A stretch of 64,000 bases of DNA from Microdochium bolleyi (taxonomy: Eukaryota; Ascomycota; Sordariomycetes; Xylariales; Microdochiaceae). The DNA lies in the NCBI GenBank assembly GCA_001566295.1, contig KQ964267.1:194096-258095 (forward strand), in the 5' to 3' direction. The notes beneath the pieces were generated by a model. It did not search any database and was not told the origin of the DNA. It saw nothing but the letters and a program-made list of their open reading frames with translations. The translations under genes were made by a program, and so were the position numbers. Shown in pieces: positions 31,918-43,254 of this stretch (the stretch's first letter is position 1; each line of letters opens with the position of its first letter).

Positions 31918-34514
31918 CTACTCTTTCACAGCCTGGTCCGACCCGTCTGTGCCTCCAGCTTTGACCTTACCTGTTGTCAAGTTCAGGCTGATTGAAGACG
32001 AAGCTCTTGCTCTCTCCTGCCTTTGAAAGAATTTCGACCCCCGCTTGGTGACGCGCTTGGCTCCGGTCCCATCACTTTGTCTTTGGTGCGCACTGTCTCC
32101 TACCTTGCTATCCTTATTACCAAGCAGCATATCCTTCAACACATTGCGCGACACTCCGGTGTCTTGCTTAAGCCAGATCTCGTCCACGAGCTTCAGCGGT
32201 TCCAGTACTGCTTCCCGTGGCACGGGTGCCGACTTTCTGTCGCCGAGCAGAGCGCCGACCCAATTCCGCTTGCCCCTGTACTGCACTGACTCTTGCAAGC
32301 CCCGGACCTGAGCTCCGGCATCGACCAAGACAGTCAGTAGGAATAAGACCCGTTCCGCTCCTCTGCGCGGCTGCCTCTCTCCATATCTCGCCCCGTCCCC
32401 ACCATCGTCGCGATCGCTGCTGCCAGTGGTCGGAAGTTCCGCTGCAGCAGAAGCCGGAGACCCTATGAAGGAAAGTGAGCTGATGGCATCGAGCAGGCAC
32501 CACGTTCCAAGCTGGGGTTGCTGTGAGATGAGCACAGCGAGCCAGGATTGCTTCGTTTCGCGGCCATCGCGAAGCGCGGTGGAGAAGATCAACTTTGTGA
32601 TGGTGCTACTGCTGTCTTGCTGGGCCGCTATTTTCGCGCAATATGTTCTGGCCGACGTAGCCTCTCTGTGCTGGCTATCGCCAGTGCTGCCAGTCGATGC
32701 CGGAGTAATGTCAGGCGACCCAGTGACCTTTGCGCTCTCGTCTGCGAACACCTCGTTGCGGCCAATCTCGACGTCGAGCAGGGGTAGCCTTGCACCCCGC
32801 ATCGTAAGTACTCCGAGCATCGCTGAATTGCGATACCGCAGCGCGAGGACGAGCGGGTGGTTCGCGACACGAAACCCCGGCCCACGACCATTGGGATCTG
32901 CGCCGCGGCATATGAGAAGCAGCGAGATGTGTGACATTGTACGCGTCACTGCTGCCGCGGCCAGCTTCGTGCTGGCTGTTGCGGCCGCGGAGTGGGCGAC
33001 AAGGATGCATTGCGATAGTGGTGGGAGAGAGTCAGAAGTTGTGGTTGCTATTGTTGTGTTTCGTGCCGTGGCTGGCCGGTTTCCGTCAGTGGTCTGGCTT
33101 CGTGGACGGTCGTGCTGACGCTGTGATCGACCATTCGGATCCGCACCGACCTCGATAAGAGTGCGAACGAGGGCGAAGGCAGATTGTAGAGGTCTTTCCG
33201 GGGCGCAGCGGATGGCTTCGAGGAGAGGCGTCGTAATATGGCTACCTCCCCTAACGGGCTGATTGTGCCCCTTAAAGCGATAGGTCTTGTTCAGATCTGC
33301 CCCAACGTTTGCGAGAAACTTGATGATGTCGACGCTCCCCGTTCGGATAGCATCAAAGAGCACAGGAAGTGACTCGGGGCCGTGTGCATCAGGGTCCGCG
33401 CCCTGGTTGAGAAGTGTCCCGATCCCAGCTATGCTTTTGGCGCGAACTGCGCTGATGAGATCGACAGGGTGCGTACCGTTCGGTCGCCCCTTTCGCGAGA
33501 GGTACGATTCGATGCTTTGCAGGTCTGCCGCATTAAAGTTGGCCCTTGTCTCCAACGACTGCTCAGCGTGTTTCGCGGCGGTATCTCCTAGCATTGGCGA
33601 GATGTGCAAGGTCTCAAGTTGCGCGATCCCCGTGACAGAGCTCCCATCATCAATTGACAGAGAGGTAGGCGCACCACTACTATTGGATCCGTACGTGCTG
33701 TCCATGCGTTCTGCCTCCAGAGTTAGTGGCGCCACCTCTGGCCAATCCGGCAGGACTGTCAGCCAGTGCTCATTGTTTCCTATCACCGACCGATCGTGTA
33801 CTGTCTCGGCATAGGACGTGAGGCTGTCGATGAAGCGGTCCATCATGAAGTTGTCGGTGCGGTGTGTGGCCATGGAGCGCAGCAGCTCGAGTAGTTCCTC
33901 CATCTTGGTGCTGTCTGCCTGCAAGCTCTGTATGCCCTTCATGATGCCCTGCACGTCGTCGTGGATGATGGCCTGCTGGTCAAGGATCTGTGTTGTTCCG
34001 ATGCGGAGCCCGCTCGCCAGTGATCTGTGTGACCAAACTGCTTGTCAGTACTGTGGTCTTTGCGCGCATGTGTGCGTCGAAGGAGCTCGCAAATCTTGGC
34101 TCACATGTTGAGCATGTTCAGGCAGACATCCAAATCCATCCTCCGTGCTCGTAAGTGTTCCCTCATCTTGCCGAGGTCTCTCTTGCCCGCGACGACCCAG
34201 CCGACACCCCGCCGCAGTCCGCCTTCAGAGTATTTGGTGGCAAACTCCGATGTCTCCTGCACTGCCGACTGGCAGGCGCAGATCACCTCGTCGAGTCGCG
34301 TGGCGAGCGATTTGGAGACCATTGCGCCGTCGCGCGTGATCTTGTGGACGTTGTCGGCGATGAGGAACAAGATACTGTCGATGGATTCAAGCTCCGCCTT
34401 GACCAGACCGAGGTCCTCCTTGAGGTCGATAATCTCGGTGACGAGTTTCGTGATGGCCAAGGACACAGAGACCGTCGCACCAGCGAGCGCAAGGCAAGAG
34501 CCGGCGACCTCCAT
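31918..34514 (-). CDS. PigL_N/STAND-type N-terminus plus ankyrin repeats
   Basis: Two minus-strand exons, 34514-34105 and 34024-31918 (80-bp intron), give 838 aa. The N-terminus MEVAGSCLALAGATVSVSLAITKLV, followed by a charged helix (DLKEDLGLVKAELESIDS), is typical of the fungal domain heading many STAND/NLR-like and PigL-type proteins, where it acts in signalling or self-association. Residues about 130-300 are helical linker. From about 330 to 560 there are degenerate ankyrin repeats, seen as IGTLLNQGADPDAHG, IIKFLANVGADLNK, LVRTLIEVGADPNGRS and LLLICRGADPNGRG. No P-loop or NACHT/NB-ARC domain lies between, so this is the receptor layout without its nucleotide switch. The C-terminus (about 640-838) has no known domain. 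A decayed paralogue piece lies just upstream (35186-35335). It is probably intracellular, with a possible self/non-self role that is inference only. Confidence 0.85.
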
Positions 34515-35185
34515 TGCGGCCCTCAGCGTCTGACCGCGGGCACAGATTGATGAGTGGGCTTGGTGACGACTGAGGAACAATAGGAGCGCAAGCTGGTTCG
34601 AGTGGTGGCAAGTGGGAAAGAGGGCAAGAATGGGCGCTCGACTCTTCACGTCGCTGCCGGTGTGACACGCAGGCTCTGGCTGAAAGCAGGGGTCGGCCGC
34701 CGTGCAGATCCATGTGGTACATGCGCCCTCAGAAGCTCCGTCGCCCGATTCCCTCGGATGCATCTGTCAAACCGTGTTCGTGCTTGGCGCCAGCCTAATG
34801 ACGCTAGTTGGAGCCGTTCAGCCGCGGCTGGTTGTGTGTGGCTCATCCCTCGAGGCCCTGGCGATCATGCCTATGTCTGCATGAGGTGCTCCTCCTGTCG
34901 TATGAGAACTGAGGACAGGGTCGTTTTAAGCACTAAGATGCCACTCATCCGCGAGACGTACTTCTCCCGCGTCATTTCAGCAACTAGGCAGACAGCAGGG
35001 ACGGGACAAGACGACTCTAGCGGGCAGAGAGCTGAGGGGCAGATGAGGTAATCGAGGTCGGGCGCTTTCGCCGGTGGAGTGTCGCGGGCTCACCTGAAAG
35101 GAAGAATCTGGGGCGTTTGCACATGCTTCTTTGCTCTGTCTCTAGAACCTATCGTCGTCTCCTCACTCGTGTTCCCTTTCTGCTG
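34515..35185. other. Intergenic region upstream of ankyrin gene
   Basis: Presumed promoter of the ankyrin gene. No coding frame supported; the first recognisable sequence upstream is the ankyrin-paralogue relic. Confidence 0.45.
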
Positions 35186-35335
35186 CTACGGCTGGAAATG
35201 ACTGTGCCGTACCGGGTCTTGATCGCCCCGTATCTGAGCTCCAGTATCAATCAAATGAGTAAGTAGAAACATGACGTGTTCCGCTCCTGTGTGCTGCTGC
35301 CTTTCTTCACGTCCCTTCCCGTCCTGCCATCATCA
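35186..35335 (-). pseudogene. Relic of an ankyrin-gene paralogue
   Basis: About 45 codons on the minus strand read GAEHVMFLLTHLIDTGAQIRG before a stop near 35186. The intact ankyrin gene contains GAERVLFLLTVLVDAGAQVRG at its equivalent place (around 32300-32370), and DNA similarity is also visible on both sides. Upstream of the match the frame runs into stops, and no other ankyrin exons are present. This is a truncated, diverged duplicate left beside its intact relative. Confidence 0.75.
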
Positions 35336-35430
35336 TGATTACCACCGTGGCGACATGCCCCGCCAACATCTCCATGGCGGCACTCCATCTTCAGTGCAGT
35401 GATAGATATGGCACGAAGTCACTTCCCCCC

Positions 35431-36633
35431 TCAGTCGTACTTGGCTGCAGGCCACTGTGAGAGGCGGTCCGAGAGCCTCAAGGGCCGATCCTCGGGTGAC
35501 CTGACACCACGCCAGTGCCTGCCCTCGGTCCTCATCGCATCGAATATCCAGTAAATAGACGTGGTTGTTCCGATGAGCAGCGCATGGAGCTGGCCTCTCT
35601 CGGCAATTGGCTTTCCCAAGTCCGGCAGCGGGCTGAAGCCGGTCGAGAAGTGCCCGAGCACGAGGAACAGAACAGAACAGACGCCTGTAGCAGAGACCGT
35701 CAGGAGGAGCCCTCGGACGGTCTCGCGGGAGGGCCAACAGACCGCGGCACGCCGGGCGCCGCCAGACACGGGTAGCCAACCGGCGACTTGGTCGAGAAGA
35801 TTGACGGCGCCGAGGACAACAGCGAGTCCCATGAAGATCCAACCCGCCCGAAACAACTCGTAGGCTGTGAGTATCATGATAATTGGGTCGCCAAGGCTGA
35901 AATGAAACACTGCCAGTGACAGCACGACGACGCCGGTTGTGACCGCCTGCAGCCACAAGACACCAACTGTCGGCCACAAAAAACGTGGCTGCCCCGGCCA
36001 AGGTCCATGCACTGACCACGACGAGGAAAGTGTGGCACATGTGCAGCGGACCTGAGATTACTATGATTTTCTGCCCCAGTTGGAGGAAATCCGCTGGCAT
36101 CTCGGCAGGAACCCCCCCCCCCCCCCCAACCTAAATCAAACACCCAGGTGTCCGCGCGAGTGAACCGGAAACACGGCGAACAGTGCTATCAAAGTCGAGG
36201 CTAGCCCACCCGCGGACTTGGATGAACACATCAGTGGCTGCAAAGACGGCATATACCACGAGGCCTACAAGATCCGCAGTGATTCGAGGCCGGCGGTCCT
36301 GTTGCTGCCTCGCCGCTTTTGCCGCTGACGCGCTGTGTTGTGCGTACCAACACTGTCGGTGGTAGTGGCCCTGACATGCCGGAGGGCCGAGGTAAGTGTG
36401 CAGGAGGCAATGGCGAAGTACCACCCGAGCAGACCACCGGGGCCGTAGACGTCCGAAGCCTCGTTGTAGATGTCGGGGTGGTAAGGGAACAGCACGCCGA
36501 CGTCGCGACGATCGCAGCCTGTGGTGTTCAATCGCGTTGGGTCCAGATAACTGCATAGGCGTATGCCGCCATGCCGGTCGGACATTATGTCGTACTTGAA
36601 ACGGCGTTGCAAGCGATGTCGAGTAATGGGCAC
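35431..36633 (-). pseudogene. Multi-frameshifted integral membrane protein gene
   Basis: The coding signal moves across three frames on the minus strand. Codons from 36633 read MSDRHGGIRLCSYLDPTRLN, PYHPDIYNEASDVYGPGGLLGWYF, an arrangement found in fungal hypothetical membrane proteins. The signal then shifts frame near 36300-36400 (DLVGLVVYAVFAATDVF), again around a run of 16 C (36112-36127), and again at an A6 run (35978-35983), where removing one base would join TLAGAATF to LWPTVGVLW. The last part (to 35431) is an intact frame with about four hydrophobic segments (VVVLSLAVFHFSLG, WIFMGLAVVLGAVNLL, GLLLTVSATGVCSVLFLVLG, ALLIGTTTSIYWIF). No suitable GT-AG introns explain the shifts. Two of the three lie at homopolymers, so base-calling errors are the alternative to a true pseudogene. 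Confidence 0.6.
36112..36127. repeat. Poly(C) run of 16
   Basis: An uninterrupted run of 16 C inside the frameshifted membrane-protein region; such runs are unstable in replication and error-prone in sequencing. Confidence 0.9.
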
Positions 36634-37357
36634 CTTAATACGAGATACCAGGGGTGGTCTTGAGATTTATGTGCGCTGAGGCCAACGAAGCTCGGCGGGT
36701 ATATACGCGGAGATAGTACAAGATCCAGACGGATGATTTCGCGGCGACCTGCAGCACTTGATAGAGCAGGCAGCCTACAGGCCGAGAGGGGACGCCACTA
36801 GGGCGGAGTTTGTAGGAGCTGAGTGCGGTCCCTACCTTCATGGTCGAATGATGCAGGCTGCCACAGGCAGGACTTCCCTCCCCCTGTCTGTGCAGTGTAC
36901 AGCCATGTGGCTGTGTGCCACAAGAGTAGTTTTGAAGCCCCAGTGGCGGTTTCTCAATCCGTAAGTAGACTGCTCAGATCATGGAGGTTCTCTTTAATAG
37001 ATCCTCATGTGCCAATCTCGGTACCTAGCATAGGCACCTGGGTAGGGAGGTACTTTGGATCGCAGCCAGGTCCAACACAGTTGTGAGAGGTCGGCCATAC
37101 TGGCCCGGTCCACGGAGAATTATTATGACGACAAAATGCTACCATAACAGATGGCGCATCGATTCTTTCGTTTCTTCTTACTGACCATCTGTCTATCTGC
37201 CCCGTCGTCGGCCTAAACTGCCAGTCTACCTCCCTCTCTCCCTCGCTGTGGGCATTTCTGCCGTCCGCGTAGAAAATGCGCTTCACTTTGTATTCTATTG
37301 TACAGAGTTATCGAATGGTCATGTAAACCTCTTCGCGAGGACAAGCTATCATTGCCT
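36634..37357. other. Gene-free stretch
   Basis: 720 bp between the membrane-protein relic and the 3' end of the MFS gene. No frame or structure I can support. Confidence 0.45.
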
Positions 37358-39029
37358 CTACAGGGTGTACTGGTACAAAGGGCTCTTCTCGCCCATGGCG
37401 TCGAGCTGCTCCTGGGTGTACTGCTGCCTGACCTCGCTCTCCATCTTCTGCGACTTGGCCCGGTTGAGCCGCCAGAGGCAGAACTCGAGCAAGCACGCGG
37501 CCGCGAGACCGAGGCAGATGATGCCCAGTGAGACGCCAAAGCCCGTGGGGTATGTGGGCCCTTCGCGATCCAGGAAGATGTTGGTGCCGACGAGCGAGCC
37601 CAGGTTGCCGGCAGCCAGTAGCCAGGCGAGGCCGATGGAGCGCTTCCACGAGTGGGCCAGGTTGTTGCCAACCCAGGCGCTGATGCCGGGGAGCAATGGG
37701 TAAATGCCGATCTGGGCGAGCATGACGCCCGTGTACATGGCGGGGAGGTTGCTGCCGACCTTTGGGGACTGGGAGAACAGGATTGCAAGCGCGACAGCCA
37801 GGAGCGTCATGGGTCCGATGATGAACGGGGCACGCCACTTGAAGCGGTCAGAGTAACGGCCGTTGAGCCACGCGGAGATGCCACCGCAGATGTACGGAGG
37901 GATGGTGAGGAGCTGCGAGTTGGCGGTCGAGAAGCCGAGCTGCTTGATGATCTGGGGCAGGGTGAACTTGAAGGCGGCGTTGGGGACGGAGTTGGCCCAC
38001 GCGAGCACAATGCCGAGCAGGATCTTCCAGTCGGCCATGGTCTGCAGAAGCAGGCGCCACGAGAACTTGTCGCCCTCGTTGGTGGCCGTGCGGACACCCG
38101 AAAGTCGCAGGCGCAGGTCGACGAAGCGCTTCTCGTCATCACTGAGCCACTTGGCGCGCTCGGGCGTGTCGACGATGAGCAGGGGCATGACGATACCCGC
38201 CGCGACGGTCACAGCGCCCTCAATGATGAAGATCCAACGCCAGCCAGCGATGCCGCGCATGCCGTCCATGCGGGCGATGCCATATGCGAGCAGGCCGCTG
38301 AGGGCTCCCGAGAAGGCAGAGGCAGTATAGAAGAGGGCGAGGCGCTGCTGGAGCTCGTGGCGAGGGTACCAGGTCGAGATGATGTAGACGGCGCCGGGGA
38401 AGAAGCCGGCCTCAAAGATGCCGAGCAGGACGCGGCAGGCGATGAGTTGGTCGAAGTTCCGGACCGTGCCCATGCAGGTCATGACGATGCCCCAGGTGAG
38501 GACGAGGAATGAGAGCCAGATGGAGGGTCGGACTTTCTTTAGGACGACGTTGGAGGGAATTTCTGTACACACCGGGTGTGAGCCTTGCTCCTTGTTCTAT
38601 CAGATGAGTTGTAATCGTGCTTACCGAAGATGATGTACGGGACAAAGAAGATGGTGCTGGCAATGTTGTACTGGTTGTCGACCAGACCGAGGTCTTTATC
38701 CATCCCTTCGATCTTCGCATTGCCGATGTTTCCACGGTCGATATGCGAGAGCAGATACAAGATAGCCATGATGGGGATGAGGCGGCGATCAATCTGAGTG
38801 CACTTTGCGTCAGCACTTGCTAATTCTGAGCGAGACACTACAGCTTTGTGGAATGAGGACTGACCTTTTTGACAACCCTCTTGCCCTCTTTGCCCTCGTA
38901 CCTCTTGAGAAACTCGGCCTCGTCAGCTGTGAGCACGCTGTAAGGCACGTGCTCAACGACCTCCTGCTTCATGCTGTCGATCTCGTCAGCATCGGGCCGC
39001 GCAGCGTGTGCTGTCTTGCTGTCTGCCAT
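37358..39029 (-). CDS. MFS transporter, anion:cation symporter (allantoate-permease type)
   Basis: Three minus-strand exons, 39029-38865, 38793-38625 and 38562-37358, give 512 aa; introns are 71 and 62 bp. After a charged N-terminus come LIPIMAILYLLSHIDRGNIGNAKI, which is the helix-1 signature of the Dal5/ACS family (D-R-x-N-I-G-N-A), then YNIASTIFFVPYIIFEIPSNVVLKK and the helix-4/5 block RVLLGIFEAGFFPGAVYIISTWYPRHE. Twelve helices are countable, with a charged loop at about 245-275. Family members import organic anions such as allantoate, nicotinate, pantothenate or tartrate-like acids together with protons at the plasma membrane. It lies about 780 bp downstream of, and in the same direction as, the cyclase gene, so substrate coupling is conceivable. 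Confidence 0.92.
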
Positions 39030-39809
39030 GGTTGTTGAGTTGCGATATACGTGCGTAAGAGAAGGACAACTCATGCTCCGGGACTGGATGAGGACAGCTT
39101 CCGAGGAGAGGGTATGACCATTGGGAAATCTCTTGATTATATTCCTGCAGGAATTTTGAGAGCTTGGTGGGCTACCCCAAGCTCCGTCGGGCCACGGCTG
39201 CCGGGGGCCCCTACACATTTCGGATCGGAGCCGCCCCGAGGCGGGTTCCCCACGGGGTCCTCGGCGCTAGGGCCAGCCCCGAGGAGGCGGCAACCACGGA
39301 AGGGGGAATAGAGATCCGCACGAGTCAGCTGCCCCATGTCGAAGTCTTTCCGCCGCGGGGCCCCAATGTTGCTGCTCCAATCGGCGAGGCACGGGCAGAT
39401 TGCGACGTTACCGCTCTACGGGCATGCGGCTGGATGCCAGCAAGCTATATGGCCTGAGGCATGCATATGGATTCCAAGTGCTCGGGACCGGACAAAACCC
39501 GGGGACTTGAAAATTCCCAACAAAAAGGCCAAAGGGGCTGATGTTCTAGGGTTTGAGAAAAGATAGGCTTGCCATGAGTCGTTGCGTCCTCGGCCTTTCT
39601 TCTGTACACGCAAAGCTGTGGCATGTCGTGACGTCTTGAGATGATGGCTAATGGATCATGCCATCCCCTCATCATGGATGTATCGCAAAAATATAGTGGA
39701 TATGTAGGCTCTTCGATTTTGAATGCGTTTTAGCCATTGTTTACTATCAAGGATAATGATACTGGTGTCTGATTTCAGAATTTCATTCTCTACTTCCATC
39801 CTAAAAACT
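39030..39809. other. Intergenic region between cyclase and MFS genes
   Basis: Holds the 3' end of the cyclase transcript and the promoter of the MFS gene. Nothing else identified. Confidence 0.5.
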
Positions 39810-41215
39810 CTAGAAGAATGCCAATGCGTTCGGTGGACTCGCGACACCTCCGGGAACCTAAAATGTTGTGAGCCAAAAAGTTGCATGCCTGAAGATGGTT
39901 CTGCGAAAAGGGCTGCCATCCTGCTGTCGAATTGCAGGCGCAGTGAAGGACCAGTAGACAGGAAGAACATTCCACATACATTCATGGGTGAGCTTGCCAT
40001 GAAGAAGGTAGACCTCTTCTGAAGAGCGCACACCCTCGCCAGCTCCTCGAGATCGAAAAGCTCGCCGATTGGCATGCCCCATCCGGCTAGCAGAATCTCG
40101 TGCATGTGCCACTGGAGCTCCTTGCATGGCCAGACCTCGAGGGACCTCGTATCCCCGCAGATCGCGGCAATCTTGCTGTCCCACAGGAACTCGAGCAGCT
40201 CCCGGCTCGGCTCGAGGCCGATGTTCTCTGGTTTCTCGGTCCTGTAGCGCTCGTCGAGGATGCTCCGCTTCGCGTCGGGCATGGTCTCGTACTGGAGTAA
40301 GTAGCCGAAGCGGACGACGAGGATATCGCCCTGGCGGAAGGACGAGAGGGATAGACCTTGGTATGCCAGTGCTTGCTTGATCTCGGAGAAGGGGACGGCG
40401 TGGTTCGACATCGCGTCGATGGGGATGTCGGGTTTGGTGGCCGTGTGCCAGGCATACCAGTCCACGAAGACGGCGCGACCAGAGATACCTCTCCCAGATA
40501 CATCTGATTTTCGCAAAATGTGTCAACATTTGCCTGTTAGCTAAGGCTCCGAAAGGTGATATCGCGGCTGAGTGGCGCCCAATACGACTTACGCTGGATC
40601 CCATTTGGCACAGGCGAGGCAGCGAACTCCTCGGCTGTCCTGCCCATGTAGTAGGCCTTAGCATCCGGAGTCAGCCAGTCTCCCCTACACCATTATCCCT
40701 GATCACATGTACTTACTGCTTCGTCTTGGTAGGCATAATGCCTGAAGCCATCCCACTGGGAGCTGCATTGGGAGTTGAAGTGCCACTAAGCGATTTGGGG
40801 CGATATCAGCAACAAATTGCGGCAGGACTACCGCGCGAGGGATACGAGCCACGAACCTCGTCGTCGTGTGCGTGCTTCAGAGGGGCTTTGTTGATCATAT
40901 TCTGCTCAAGCAGCTTGCGCACAAATCGTGGGTTGGATGCGCCAGTCATTGACCAGCTATCAACGAGCAGCCACAAACCGTCAGCAAACATAACGTCGAT
41001 GCAGATATCTCCAGTTGAGATGCAACGTACTTCAGTGAGACCCTAGCGCCAGTCTTGATGTTCTCGGCCGCCGCCCGTGCCACGATGTCGTCCGTAAGCA
41101 GATTCAGCGTGCCCAGCTGGTCCTTGGACCCCCAGAGACCCCAGGCGTTGAGACGCGGGCCATCCTTGTCGACGGGCAGCTGGGAAAAGCTAGGATAGTT
41201 CTGAGGGACTGCCAT
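39810..41215 (-). CDS. Putative cyclase / kynurenine-formamidase-like hydrolase (PF04199 type)
   Basis: Six minus-strand exons, 41215-41031, 40956-40857, 40785-40717, 40656-40593, 40503-39980 and 39857-39810, give 329 aa; introns are 60-122 bp. Blocks in order: PSFSQLP, AWGLWGSKDQLGTLNLLTDD, GARVSLNWS, AHDDEWHFNSQCSSQWDGFRH, GRGISGRAVFVDWYAW, LSSFRQGDILVVRFGY, GLEPSRELLEFLWDSKIAAICGD, and the family-typical end ASSPMNVPGGVASPPNALAFF. The 48-bp last exon carries that end; reading through the intron instead gives an unrelated tail. The fold is that of metal-dependent arylformamidases/cyclases; fungal members have SSQWDG where bacterial ones have HxGTHxD. The substrate is unknown, probably an amide, lactone or formamide. 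No signal peptide. It is followed in the same direction by the ACS transporter. Confidence 0.88.
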
Positions 41216-43254
41216 GGTAGGAACTATTACTGCAGAGAAGGGAATAGCCAAAGTTGCCGCAAGAAGATGTTGTCCGTGAGATTGACAAGGTCGGGAACAT
41301 GGCGAAGGAAGAGTTGACCATGAGTCGTGGAGCTCGGTTGCGTTCTCCAATTTTCGGTGCGGACAAGTTTGTGGAGTAGTGGGACGCGGGCTCTCGGGGC
41401 ATGTCCGATGCATCACCAAAAGCCCCAGGGTGGACCCGGACTTAACCAGCCAGACCGCGAAAAGGACGTCGCGGCATGCCAAACAAGGCCAAGCAGCAGT
41501 GATACCAGCAGTATCATGGCCGGCGAGATCCCCCTCAATCAGGAGCCTACCTGATTGAACCCCGCTGTCTTCTCGAGAAAGTCATCTCCTCTCCTGTCTG
41601 GTGTCTAGAGGTCGCGCTCGAGGCGACGCGCTGCCCAGGGCGGAACACCTTCTGGCGCATTGAGAAGCCGGCGCCGGGAGTAGGTCATTTCTTGCTCGAA
41701 TCCTGCCCTTCGGTCACCATGCAAGCAAAACTCCCATAGCTGGAGTATATAGATATTTCACCAGTTTCAAATCATCCGCTACCAGTAATAACCTCCACAA
41801 CACTTTCTAGGTGCGCAATTCTGGTCGGGCGGCGAAGCACGGAAACTTTTGTCCCTCCGCTTGGCTCTCGAGACCCCGCAATCGCTTTTCGAGCTGCCTG
41901 TGTTCAGAGCCCACCTTATGAGCTCGTCGCCAGCGAAATCTCACGGTAAAGGAGCTCTGAATAGCGCAGCGAAGGAAATCTTCTCATATAATCAGCAAGG
42001 GAAGTAAAGAACATAGAGAGGCAGGCACGTGAGAACACACCGAGCGCCTAAATCATAGGGCGTCCACGGATTCAAAAACCTGCACAACAGAGGCAGCCAC
42101 TTAAACCCCGGTCAGCCGATAGAACACCAAAAAACGGCTCCAAAAGTGCGTATATGTTTGCAACACTAGATTATTGTTGAGTACCTCTTCCGGTTTCGTG
42201 TCGCATCAGTCTAATAGCACCAATCTCGCCCGTCAGGATGGTGGGGGGGGGGGGGGATTATGGATCAAGAGTGTGATAAACAACTGTACAGATTCGTTGC
42301 TGTAGTCATGGGTCAAGGTGAAGGCGGTAGCTATTGGGTCTGCCTGTGCCTGAACGACGTTATCGCTAGGACGGTGCGAGAGGAACTTGCCCGAAATCAG
42401 GCGGCGGTATGATCTGAATGATTTTGAGGATTTGAAGCTCGAGCATAATGACCTGGCCAGCTGTGAAAATGATGAGTGATCGGTACACTCGGAGTCAAGA
42501 CTCCTATGCACCGAAAGTCTGTGCCATTCCTGCCTAAAGCTGATTTGTTGCCGCTCTGAGCTGAGCATGGGATTCGGCGCAGCCGAGGACTCGTTGTGGA
42601 TTGCGGTGTTTCCGTGCTGGCCAGGCGCTTGCTGCAGAAGTCGCAATTTCGTTTACGCAGCAAACCCGAGATCCGTCTCGGATACAATACCGTGCAATGC
42701 ACGTGTGGTAGCTGAAATCGCCTGACGGTCAGGCACGGATCTTGTTTCCTCAAAGTAAGGCGCTGGTGGCGGCGCCTCGAGACAATGGCGTGAGCTGGGC
42801 ACTAAGCTTGTCGGCGCTTCTAGGCTGTGATCGTTCTGGTTGAGTTACCAGGGCAAAAAATTGCTTGAAGCTAGCTGCCAATAGTCTGTGGTGGGCAACA
42901 GTGGGCGCCGATGGGCGTCTGCACGGACGGGGATGAAACCCCTCTTTCAGCGAGGACTACCAACGGATTGGGGCTCGTTGGTGCTTCTAGACTCAGGTAC
43001 CTGCGGCTCCGCTCCTAGCAGATGATTGTGGCGGACACTAAGATGGAGACAAGCCGTCCTTGTTCGGATCTCACATTGCTTTCAGTAGCCGATGTGCAGT
43101 GATTCCCATGCGCTAGGACAGGGGAGGCTGGCGGGGTACGATTGAGGAGTTCTACTGAGTGAAGATATATAGCAGCCGAGTCTCTCGAGCCGCTCGTCAT
43201 CTCATTGCAGGCCTTCTTTCTGCTTTCCGGATTGTATATTATATCCGAACCAAG
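41216..43254. other. Gene-free stretch with G-run
   Basis: 2 kb without a supported gene. A run of 14 G lies at 42243-42256. A TATA-like gatatatag sits at 43164-43172, just before the next gene. Minus-strand frames at 42233-42753 show no domain. Confidence 0.45.
43166..43172 (+). promoter_or_regulatory. Candidate TATA element
   Basis: The sequence tatatag lies 89 bp upstream of the ATG at 43255, at a usual distance for a fungal core promoter. Confidence 0.45.

Noticed and set aside
39656..39857. C-terminal read-through of the cyclase frame to 39656
   Set aside because: The family-conserved end is found only after splicing the 122-bp intron, so the read-through tail is intronic/3' UTR translation.
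42243..42256. G14 run as a frameshift site
   Set aside because: No supported gene crosses it; kept only as a simple homopolymer.
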